Below, piece by piece: positions 7,736 through 13,508 of a stretch of 14,169 bases of DNA (position 1 is its first letter; the number at the start of each line of letters is the position of its first letter). The position numbers and the translations under genes are program-made. Below the pieces are notes generated by a model. It did no database searches. It was given only the letters and a program-made list of their open reading frames with translations, and had not been told where the DNA came from. Source of the stretch: JAGXFP01 sp046484585 (lineage in GTDB: Bacteria; Desulfobacterota; Desulfobulbia; Desulfobulbales; JAGXFP01); the NCBI GenBank assembly GCA_046484585.1, contig JAWOIQ010000184.1:1-14169 (forward strand), in the 5' to 3' direction.

Positions 7736-8782
7736 ATGATTTTCAAAAAGAAGACCCTGACCGGACTGGCCAGAACCTGCGGCTGAGCTGCCAAAATCGG
7801 TCCGACGGATCTGTCGGACGCGCTTAGTGGCCTGGCTCCTCCCAACGACGCCAACCTGTTGGTCGGTATCGAGACCGCCGACGATGCCGCGGTTTACCGG
7901 TTGTCCGATGATATCGCCATGATCAACACCGTCGATTTCATCACCCCGCCGGTGGACGATCCCTACTGGTTCGGGCAGATTTCGGCGGCCAATTCCATTT
8001 CCGATGTCTATTCGATGGGCGGCAGGCCGCTGACCGCCCTGAATGTGGTGATGTTTCCCTCCAAACACCTTGATATGGGGATTTTGCGGGATATCCTCAG
8101 GGGCGGGCACGACAAGGTGGTCGAAGCCGGGGCCTGTCTGGTCGGCGGCCATACCGTCGATGACGAGGAGCCCAAATACGGCCTCTGCGTCAACGGCGTG
8201 GTCCATCCGGAACGGATTATCACCAATGCCGGTTCAAGACCAGGCGACGCCCTGATCCTGACCAAGCCCCTCGGTTCAGGGGTGCTCTTCAACGCGGTGC
8301 GTTCCGGCCGGTTCCCTTTTAAGGAACTTGAGCGGCAAATTCTGCCGTCCCTGGCCGCTCTGAACGGCCGGGCCATGGAGCTGGCCCTCGGGCACGACCT
8401 GCACGCCTGCACCGATATCACCGGTTTCGGGATCCTGGGCCATCTTCTGGAAATTGCCCATGGCTGTGACGCGAGGATCGTCGTCAGATACCGGGACCTG
8501 CCTTTCTATCCCGGCGCCCTCGAGATGTATAAAAAAGGCGAAACCACCGGCAGCAATAAGGCCAATCGGGCGATGGTTGCCGGCCATCATTTCAAGATGA
8601 CCGCTGCCCTGGATTCCGCCGAGGATGAGCTCCTTTACGATCCTCAGACTTCCGGGGGCTTGCTGCTCTCCCTGCCCTCCGATCAGGCCGGCAGGCTGCT
8701 TACCGAATTACGGGAGGCCGGCATCCAGGCGGAGAATATCGGCGAGGTTATCGACGAACCGGTCGGCATCACCGTGATCTAG
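7736..8782 (+). CDS. selD: selenide, water dikinase, selenocysteine-containing (in-frame UGA at codon 17)
   Basis: Makes selenophosphate from selenide and ATP, the selenium donor for Sec-tRNA synthesis. ATG 7736 follows GGAG at 7727-7730. Reading through TGA at 7784-7786 as selenocysteine gives 348 residues, close to the usual SelD length of about 347. The N-terminus reads TCGUAAKIGP, aligning with the SelD active-site loop: Sec17 replaces the catalytic Cys and Lys20 is the conserved lysine. The ATP-binding GIETADDAAVY follows (44-54), then the Gly-rich VGGHTVDDEEPKYG. A call starting after the UGA (TTG 7859) would lose the active site. A hairpin with SECIS-like spacing follows the UGA. The permease gene starts one base after the stop, so the two are probably translationally coupled. 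Confidence 0.95.
7784..7819 (+). promoter_or_regulatory. selenocysteine UGA codon and candidate bacterial SECIS hairpin in selD
   Basis: UGA is at 7784-7786. GTCCGAC (7800-7806) and GTCGGAC (7813-7819) form a perfect 7-bp stem around the loop GGATCT. The stem begins 13 bases after the UGA, close to the 11-base spacing I recall for E. coli fdhF, and the loop starts with the GG expected for SelB recognition. It lies wholly within coding sequence, as bacterial SECIS elements do. Confidence 0.75.
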
Positions 8783-8783
8783 G

Positions 8784-9563
8784 ATGGAACTTGTCATCCT
8801 GATCGGCCTGCTGGGGCTGCTCTGCGGTCTTCTTTCCGGGATGCTGGGGATCGGCGGCGGCATCATTATGGCCCCGCTGCTCCTTTACGTGCCGCCGCTC
8901 TTCGGGCTCGATCCTTTGTCGATGCGGGTCGTGGCCGGGCTTACCATTGTCCAGGGGCTGACCGCCGCGGTTTTCGGGGCGCTGGCCCATCATAAATACG
9001 ACCGGGTGTCGCCGGTGCTGACCCTCTGGATGGGCACGACAATTTTCGCGGCGGCGCTGGTCGGCGGCGCCGGCGCCGCTTTTGTGTCAAACCGCTTGTT
9101 GCTCCTGATCTTCGGGGGGCTTGCCGCCGTCGCGGCGGCGGTGATCCTGATCGGCTCCGACCGGCCGGAGGCGGCGCGGCCGGAGGCGGGCAACCTGCAA
9201 TTCAGCCGTTTCCGGGCGGTTACCGCGGCCGGCGCGGTCGGGCTGTTGGGCGGCCTGGTCGGCCAGGGCGGCTCCTTCCTCCTGATCCCTCTGATGACGG
9301 TATTTATCAAGATTCCCCACCGGATCGCCCTTGGCAGCAATCTGGCCATCGTCCTGCTGGCCGGCGCCGCCGCCTTTGCCGGCAAGGCCCTGACCGGCCA
9401 GATCGAGTGGCGGCTGGCGGTGCCGGTTGTGGTCACGGTCATCCCCGCCGCCTATCTGGGCGGCCATCTCAGCCAGAAGGTGCCGGTGGCGGTCCTGAGA
9501 CGCTGCCTGGCCGTGGTCATCGCTCTGGCGGCCGCGCGGATCGGGCTCTCTCTTCTCGGTTGA
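8784..9563 (+). CDS. TauE/SafE (TSUP) family membrane permease
   Basis: Inner-membrane protein of 259 residues, strongly hydrophobic, with about eight membrane segments. It has the internal duplication typical of the TSUP family: GLLSGMLGIGGGIIMAPLL (15-33) and GLLGGLVGQGGSFLLIPLM (153-171). A short polar loop (about 124-143) separates the halves. Characterised relatives move sulfite, sulfoacetate, thiosulfate or other sulfur compounds; the substrate here cannot be read from sequence. Its ATG lies one base after the selD stop, so coupled expression is likely. A selenium oxyanion or selenide-related substrate is a reasonable guess from that context only. The 3' flank is occupied by repeats. 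Confidence 0.88.
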   Translation: MELVILIGLLGLLCGLLSGMLGIGGGIIMAPLLLYVPPLFGLDPLSMRVVAGLTIVQGLTAAVFGALAHHKYDRVSPVLTLWMGTTIFAAALVGGAGAAFVSNRLLLLIFGGLAAVAAAVILIGSDRPEAARPEAGNLQFSRFRAVTAAGAVGLLGGLVGQGGSFLLIPLMTVFIKIPHRIALGSNLAIVLLAGAAAFAGKALTGQIEWRLAVPVVVTVIPAAYLGGHLSQKVPVAVLRRCLAVVIALAAARIGLSLLG

Positions 9564-9613
9564 CCTCGCTATTTCATAGGCGATCTGTTCGCAAAAAATC
9601 GGGATTGCCATAA

Positions 9614-9738
9614 TGTCATTTCGACCAACGGGAGAAATCTTAATAGTATCAATTGGTTAAAGCTGAGTTGAGCAGCTTGTCTACTTTTATGCCCTGTGAT
9701 GTAAAGAACAAGATTTCTCACATTCGTTCGAAATGACA
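9614..9738. repeat. inverted-repeat element with TGTCATTTCGA arms
   Basis: The left arm TGTCATTTCGA...GAGAAATCTT (9614-9641) is the near reverse complement of the right arm AAGATTTCT...TTCGAAATGACA (9710-9738); the outer 11 and inner 9-10 bases match almost perfectly. The 68-base middle is AT-rich and noncoding. Similar TGTCATTTCGA/GAGAAATCT palindromes are common dispersed repeats in bacteria (from memory). It is unrelated to the CCTGAATCCGTGA family. Confidence 0.7.
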
Positions 9739-9769
9739 GCTTTTTCGACTATTTCCCTTTTGCGAATTT

Positions 9770-9816
9770 CCTGAATCCGTGAGCGTTCGAGAATGTTGAG
9801 ATGCAAGGCGGCAACA
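9770..9816. repeat. solo right end of the CCTGAATCCGTGA repeat family, copy C (inverted)
   Basis: CCTGAATCCGTGAGCGTTCG followed by AGAA, then GATGCAAGGCGGCAAC, matches the reverse complement of the right end of copy A over about 47 bases with few differences. No partner left end (AAGCCGTCACGG type) is seen before the peroxidase gene, so this is a truncated or single-ended copy. It covers the upstream in-frame ATG (9793). Confidence 0.7.
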
Positions 9817-9861
9817 TTTGCTTACCAAACCTTTATCCGGCTGTTACTATCTTATCATGCG

Positions 9862-9867
9862 TATAAT
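9862..9867 (+). promoter_or_regulatory. candidate -10 hexamer for the peroxidase gene
   Basis: A perfect TATAAT lies within the 11-mer TGCGTATAATT, which also occurs before the DksA-like gene. No good -35 lies 16-18 bases upstream. If real, transcription would start around 9874, which supports translation from ATG 9886 and excludes ATG 9793. Confidence 0.3.
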
Positions 9868-9885
9868 TCGAGCCGGGGGCGTGCG

Positions 9886-11154
9886 ATGCGAAATATATCC
9901 TTGTCGATCTTTATCTCGATTTTTTTGGCGATATTTGGGGCAGTCGCGCCCTCCCTGGCCGGAACCGAAGAAGATCGGAGCATTTCCTGGAGCGGCGATG
10001 AAATCAAGATATTAAAGTCTCTCTGGATCGAGAGTCTGCCGCCGCTCCCCAACGACCCTTCCAATGCCTATTTCGCTAATGCCGGGGCCGCCCTGCTCGG
10101 GGAAGAGATCTTCTACGACAGCCGTTTCAGCGCCAACGGCAAGATCGCCTGCAGCAACTGCCATCTGCCTACCTACAGCTTTACCGACGATCTGCCCCTG
10201 GCCCGGGGCATGGCCACCACCGGGAGGCGGAGCATGCCCTTTATCGGCCTGGCCTACAGCCGCTATTTTTTCTGGGACGGCCGCAAGGACAGTCTCTGGT
10301 CCCAGGCTCTGGGACCGCCGGAAAGCAGGGCTGAGCACGGCATCTCCCGGACCGCCTGCGCAAACCTGATATTCAAGTATTACCGGAGCCGGTACGAGGA
10401 GATCTTCGGAGTGATGCCGCGGATCGACGAAGAATCCTGCCCGACCGGGGCGATCCCCGATCCGGCTGATCCCGAAGGGTATCGGTCCTGGCAGGGGATG
10501 AGCGCAAGGAAGCGGCAGGAGGTGAACCGGATCTTCGTCAATATGGGCAAGGCGATTGCCGCCTTCGTCGGCCGGGTGGCGCCGGCCCCGGCCCGGTTCG
10601 ACCGTTATGTCGAGGCGGTGCTCAAAAAGGATGCCGCCGGGATGGCGATCCTCGGCCGGGACGAACAGCTCGGCCTGAAGCTCTTTATCGACAAGGAGCG
10701 GGTCAAGTGCATCAGCTGCCACAACGGGCCGCTTTTCACCAACGGTATTTTCCATAATATCGGGGTCTCCGAGCAAAGCGAGGGCGACTATGACCGGGGC
10801 CGGGCGGTCGGCATCAAGCTGATGCAAAAAGACCCGTTCAACTGTTTGAGCGAATACAGCGATGCCGAACCCGATCAGTGCAAACCCCTGAAGCTGGTTC
10901 CCGTCGAAATCAGGGAAACCGGCGACAGGATGGAGGGCGCCTTCAAGACCCCGTCCTTAAGGAATGTCGCGGCCCGGCCGCCTTACATGCATGACGGCAG
11001 TCAGGCGACCCTTGCCGAAGTAATGAAATTTTATGCCGATACCTCGCCCCAGACCAGGGAGGCAAAACTTACCGGGGCGGAGCAGCGGCAGCTGGCGGCC
11101 TTTATGGCGGCTCTCGATGCCCCTTTGAGGATCATGCCCCTGGCCGAACGATAA
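9886..11154 (+). CDS. secreted di-heme cytochrome c peroxidase (CcpA/MauG family)
   Basis: Periplasmic c-type cytochrome expected to reduce hydrogen peroxide with electrons from small cytochromes; MauG-like oxidation of another substrate is possible. From ATG 9886 it has 422 residues with a signal peptide (about 1-25, MRNISLSIFISIFLAIF... ending SLAG). Heme 1 is CSNCH (89-93) and heme 2 is CISCH (275-279). FTDDLPLARG follows heme 1, FFWDGRKDSLWSQALGP (129-145) is a family signature, and KTPSLRNVAARPPYMHDGS includes Met368 as the likely axial ligand. It is longer than classic CcpA (about 330), with an insert around 180-215. The start was chosen because the signal peptide begins there, GGGGG lies six bases upstream, and the longer frame runs into repeat DNA. 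Confidence 0.9.
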   Translation: MRNISLSIFISIFLAIFGAVAPSLAGTEEDRSISWSGDEIKILKSLWIESLPPLPNDPSNAYFANAGAALLGEEIFYDSRFSANGKIACSNCHLPTYSFTDDLPLARGMATTGRRSMPFIGLAYSRYFFWDGRKDSLWSQALGPPESRAEHGISRTACANLIFKYYRSRYEEIFGVMPRIDEESCPTGAIPDPADPEGYRSWQGMSARKRQEVNRIFVNMGKAIAAFVGRVAPAPARFDRYVEAVLKKDAAGMAILGRDEQLGLKLFIDKERVKCISCHNGPLFTNGIFHNIGVSEQSEGDYDRGRAVGIKLMQKDPFNCLSEYSDAEPDQCKPLKLVPVEIRETGDRMEGAFKTPSLRNVAARPPYMHDGSQATLAEVMKFYADTSPQTREAKLTGAEQRQLAAFMAALDAPLRIMPLAER

Positions 11155-11540
11155 AGTGGTTTTGCAGGAAAAGCCTTTGTGCAATCAGGAGGTAAATTTG
11201 ACACCCGCGCTTGACTCATGCTAGTGTCTGATTATTGATGGAGGCGCAAAAACTCACAATTGGTTTGATTTTGATGAATCCGCAAGAAAACCGATTCACC
11301 ACGTCATTGCGAGGCGAATCGACGAAGTTAGCCAGTGTCTTCAAATAGTTACCTTTTACTGGATTGCTTCGCTATGCTCGCAATGACTTTTTTTTGATTT
11401 TTTGCGCCGCCGTTATGGTTATGGTGGTTATATCTTATCGAAGAACGGTAATTTATAATCAGGGTCAAGGTTGAGCGTTTTCCGTGTCCGGGATACGGGG
11501 ATCAGCCTTTTTCAATCACTTTCACTGAATGGGGTTGATG
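11155..11540. other. intergenic region upstream of the selenopeptide gene
   Basis: It holds an inverted-repeat element (11303-11387) nested between outer 10-bp inverted repeats (11243-11252 and 11399-11408), and a TATAAT (11454-11459) without a clear -35, possibly serving the selenopeptide gene. TTGACA at 11198-11203 with TAGTGT 18 bases on is another weak promoter candidate. The hairpin CCGTGT/ATACGG (11482-11498) lies shortly before the precursor. A 36-codon frame from 11238 has no ribosome site and is partly repeat, so it is not called. Confidence 0.6.
11243..11408. repeat. nested inverted-repeat element with GTCATTGCGAG arms inside GGCGCAAAAA ends
   Basis: Inner arms: GTCATTGCGAGGCGAATCG (11303-11321) against the reverse complement of TGCTTCGCTATGCTCGCAA.. 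(to 11387), sharing GTCATTGCGAG. This palindrome type is widespread in bacterial intergenic DNA (from memory). Outer arms: GGCGCAAAAA (11243-11252) and its perfect complement TTTTTGCGCC (11399-11408), with the similarity continuing a few bases inward (TCA.AA). There is no coding capacity. Confidence 0.6.
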
Positions 11541-11747
11541 ATGGATAAAAAAGAATTGAGGAACCTGTTGGCCGGGCTCAGCCTGGTCGCCCTGGTCGGT
11601 GGAGCCGGGCTGGGTGTTACAGGCTGCGCCGCCACGGGCAGCGGTAACGGCACCACCAGGCCGGAGTCTGCCGAGAGCAACGAGGTTGACGAAGGCACCT
11701 CTACCGGTTGAGGTGGTGAGGGCTCAATCTTTACCGGTTGAGGCTGA
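11541..11747 (+). CDS. sbtA: SbtA-like selenocysteine-containing RiPP precursor peptide (two in-frame UGA codons)
   Basis: Likely ribosomal precursor of a modified selenopeptide. Conventionally read, it stops at TGA 11709-11711. Reading that codon and TGA 11739-11741 as selenocysteine gives 68 residues ending at TGA 11745-11747, with Sec57 and Sec67 both in the motif TGUG (STGUGGEGS and FTGUG). The DNA around them is a direct repeat, TACCGGTTGAGG at 11702-11713 and 11732-11743, 30 bases apart. The leader MDKKELRN-LLAGLSLVALVGGAGLGVTGC has a hydrophobic stretch ending in a lipobox-like VTGC (Cys29). A Ser/Gly/Thr/Glu-rich linker follows. Of the in-frame ATGs at 11529, 11538 and 11541, I chose the last, six bases after GGGG. 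The downstream radical SAM/SPASM gene supports the assignment. SbtA is a family name recalled, not searched. Confidence 0.8.
11709..11742 (+). promoter_or_regulatory. first selenocysteine UGA of the precursor and candidate SECIS hairpin
   Basis: UGA is at 11709-11711. Eleven bases later CTCAA (11723-11727) pairs with TTGAG (11738-11742) around a 10-base loop ending in GG. The stem is short and its 3' arm includes the second UGA. The spacing suits a SECIS but the loop is larger than usual, so this is weaker than the other two. Confidence 0.45.
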
Positions 11748-11769
11748 ATCTTAGTGCAGGTTGCACTAA
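11739..11769 (+). promoter_or_regulatory. second selenocysteine UGA of the precursor and SECIS-like hairpin spanning its stop
   Basis: UGA is at 11739-11741. TTAGTGCA (11751-11758) and TGCACTAA (11762-11769) form a perfect 8-bp stem with loop GGT. The GTGCA core starts 12 bases after the UGA. The apex GCA-GGU-UGC closely resembles the E. coli fdhF SECIS apex (GCA-GGUC-UGC) as I recall it. The TGA stop (11745-11747) sits between codon and stem, so most of this hairpin is 3' untranslated. Confidence 0.7.
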
Positions 11770-11789
11770 TCGTCTTTTGCAATTGTTTT

Positions 11790-11806
11790 GGCGGCACCTT
11801 GCCGTC
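11790..11806 (+). other. hairpin between the precursor and maturase genes
   Basis: GGCGGCA (11790-11796) pairs with TGCCGTC (11800-11806), with one G-T, around a 3-base loop. No adjacent T run follows (TCTTTT begins ten bases later). It could be an attenuator lowering maturase expression relative to the peptide, or an RNA-stability stem. Neither is shown. Confidence 0.4.
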
Positions 11807-11882
11807 ACGATGGATCTTTTCAAACCGGCGCACGGATGAGTTTTTTCTTTCTTATGTCCCGGGATAAGGAAGAAAAATCCAG

Positions 11883-13508
11883 ATGAAGCACCGGGCTTTT
11901 GAAAATATCCTTGAGAATTACCCGTGCTGCCGCCGCTTTCTCGACCTGAAAGTCCTGAAAACGGCGGCGGATGTCTTTTCGTCGGGAGATCTCCATCTCC
12001 GGGATGTTCCGGATCTCCTGGCCTCGCTGATTAACGATCTCGATCTGCCCCCCTTTCTCCCCGAGCTGGCCCGCCTGGAACTGGCCATCCACCAGTTGGA
12101 TTCGGCCCCATCGATTCCCGATCCCGAAGTAGACGAGCCGCAAATCAATCCTACCTTGAAGAGCATCGAGCTGACCTGGCGCAATCTGCTCAACCTGACC
12201 GGTCGAGGGGATGATGAAGGCGGGGCGCCGGCATTGGGGCGGGAGCTCATCTTTTTGTGGCGGCGGCCGGGCAGCGGCGAGCTGGCCATGAAGGCTGCCG
12301 ACGATCAGGACCTGCTGGTCCTGAAGATCATCCTGGAAAATCTGGCGGCGGGGGAGGTGGCCAGGGCCGGAGAGGTCTCGGTCGCTTCGGTTGAATCCGC
12401 GGTGGAGCGGGGTGCCGATTGCGGTCTTATCCTGCTCCCCCCCTCGCTCTTGCGGCGCGACCAGGTTGTTTTTCCGGCAGATTGCGGGGCCGACCGGGAG
12501 CGTTTCGGCACCGCCCGGGCCTTTGCCCTGCAGTGGCATCTGACCCAGGCCTGCGACCTCCACTGCCGGCACTGTTATGACCGTTCCAGCCGGGACTTTC
12601 TGGGGCTTGAGCAGGCGGAGAGCGTCCTGGCGCAGCTCGAAACCTTCTGCCGGGACCGGCATGTCCACGGCAGCATCTCGTTCTCCGGTGGTAACCCGCT
12701 GCTCTACCCCCATTTTTTTGAACTGTACCGGGCCGCGGCAGCGCGCGGCTTCAGGATTGCCATCCTCGGCAATCCGACCACCGGGGAAATCCTTGAGAAG
12801 CTTGTTGCGATTCAACAACCGGTTCATTACCAGGTCAGTCTCGAAGGGTTGCCGGGCCATAACGATTATATCCGGGGCGAGGGCCATTTCGAGCGGACCA
12901 TGGCTTTTCTGGAGCTGCTCGGGGAATACGGCATCCGTTCAATGGTGATGCTGACCCTGACCAGGGCCAATCTGGATCAGGTTCTGCCCCTGGCCGAGTT
13001 GCTGCGCGGCAGGGTCGGTTCCTTTACCTTCAACCGCCTGACCATGGTAGGAGAAGGGGCCGCCCTGCAATCGGTCGCGCCTGCCGATTTCCGGGAATTC
13101 CTGCCGGAATATCTTGCCGCCGCCCGGGAAAATCAGACGATCAGGCTGAAGGAAAACCTCTTCAACATTATCCGCCATCAAAAGGGACGGGAGCTGTTAA
13201 GGGGATGCGCCGGGTACGGCTGCGGCGCGGCCTTTAATTTTCTGGCCCTGCTGCCGGACGGCGAGGTCCATGCCTGCCGGAAGTTTCCTTCCCCGGTCGG
13301 CAATATTCTCAAGCAGGATCTGGCCGAGATTTACGACTCGGAGAAGGCTCAGATTTTTCGTCAGGGCAGCAAGGCGTGCCGAAGTTGCGCGATCAGGCCC
13401 GCCTGCGGAGGGTGCCAGGCGGTGAGTTACGGCATGGGGCTTAATCCGGCTGAGGATCTTGATCCTTACTGTTTTATTGATTCCGGAGATCAAATATGTT
13501 CAGGGTGA
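11883..13508 (+). CDS. sbtM: SbtM-like radical SAM/SPASM peptide maturase
   Basis: Probable maturase of the preceding selenopeptide; the family is linked in my memory to thio(seleno)oxazole formation, which I cannot verify. The 541 residues divide in three. Residues 1-212 are an N-terminal region without an obvious motif, candidate for leader binding. The radical SAM core starts at QWHLTQACDLHCRHCYDRSS, with Cys224, Cys228 and Cys231 as 4Fe-4S/SAM ligands, then FSGGNPL (267-273, a GGEP-like SAM motif) and VSLEGLPGHNDYIRG. The SPASM-type domain has Cys442, 447, 465, 499, 502, 508, 511 and 530, including LLPDGEVHACRKFP and CRSCAIRPACGGC, for auxiliary clusters. ATG 11883 follows AAGGAAG by ten bases. 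It lies 135 bases after the precursor stop, and its stop overlaps the next gene's start by 13 bases. Confidence 0.88.
   Translation: MKHRAFENILENYPCCRRFLDLKVLKTAADVFSSGDLHLRDVPDLLASLINDLDLPPFLPELARLELAIHQLDSAPSIPDPEVDEPQINPTLKSIELTWRNLLNLTGRGDDEGGAPALGRELIFLWRRPGSGELAMKAADDQDLLVLKIILENLAAGEVARAGEVSVASVESAVERGADCGLILLPPSLLRRDQVVFPADCGADRERFGTARAFALQWHLTQACDLHCRHCYDRSSRDFLGLEQAESVLAQLETFCRDRHVHGSISFSGGNPLLYPHFFELYRAAAARGFRIAILGNPTTGEILEKLVAIQQPVHYQVSLEGLPGHNDYIRGEGHFERTMAFLELLGEYGIRSMVMLTLTRANLDQVLPLAELLRGRVGSFTFNRLTMVGEGAALQSVAPADFREFLPEYLAAARENQTIRLKENLFNIIRHQKGRELLRGCAGYGCGAAFNFLALLPDGEVHACRKFPSPVGNILKQDLAEIYDSEKAQIFRQGSKACRSCAIRPACGGCQAVSYGMGLNPAEDLDPYCFIDSGDQICSG

Larger units (their letters stand above)
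9564..9885. other. repeat-filled intergenic region upstream of the peroxidase gene
   Basis: It contains an inverted-repeat element (9614-9738), a solo end of the CCTGAATCCGTGA family (9770-9816) and a TATAAT (9862-9867). The frame of the peroxidase stays open upstream to ATG 9793, but that segment overlaps the repeat end and has no ribosome site, so it is treated as noncoding. Confidence 0.65.

Noticed and set aside
7859..8782. selD starting at the TTG at 7859
   Set aside because: It lacks the active-site loop and a ribosome site. The ATG at 7736 with GGAG and an in-frame UGA restores full length and the conserved CGU..K motif.
11238..11348. Small 36-codon frame before the selenopeptide gene
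   Set aside because: It has no ribosome site, and about half of it is repeat sequence (GTCATTGCGAGG palindrome).
11529..11711. A 60-residue lipoprotein ending at the first UGA
   Set aside because: The TGUG motif and its DNA repeat beyond the UGA, the hairpins, the radical SAM neighbour and a selD selenoprotein in the same window favour readthrough.
11751..11780. Rho-independent terminator after the precursor
   Set aside because: The stem is AU/GC mixed and followed only by TCGTCTTTT; its apex and its spacing from the UGA suit a SECIS better. Dual use is not excluded.
11820..12887. Long minus-strand open frame opposite the maturase gene
   Set aside because: It has no recognisable domain and low-complexity composition, and lies antisense to a well-supported radical SAM gene.
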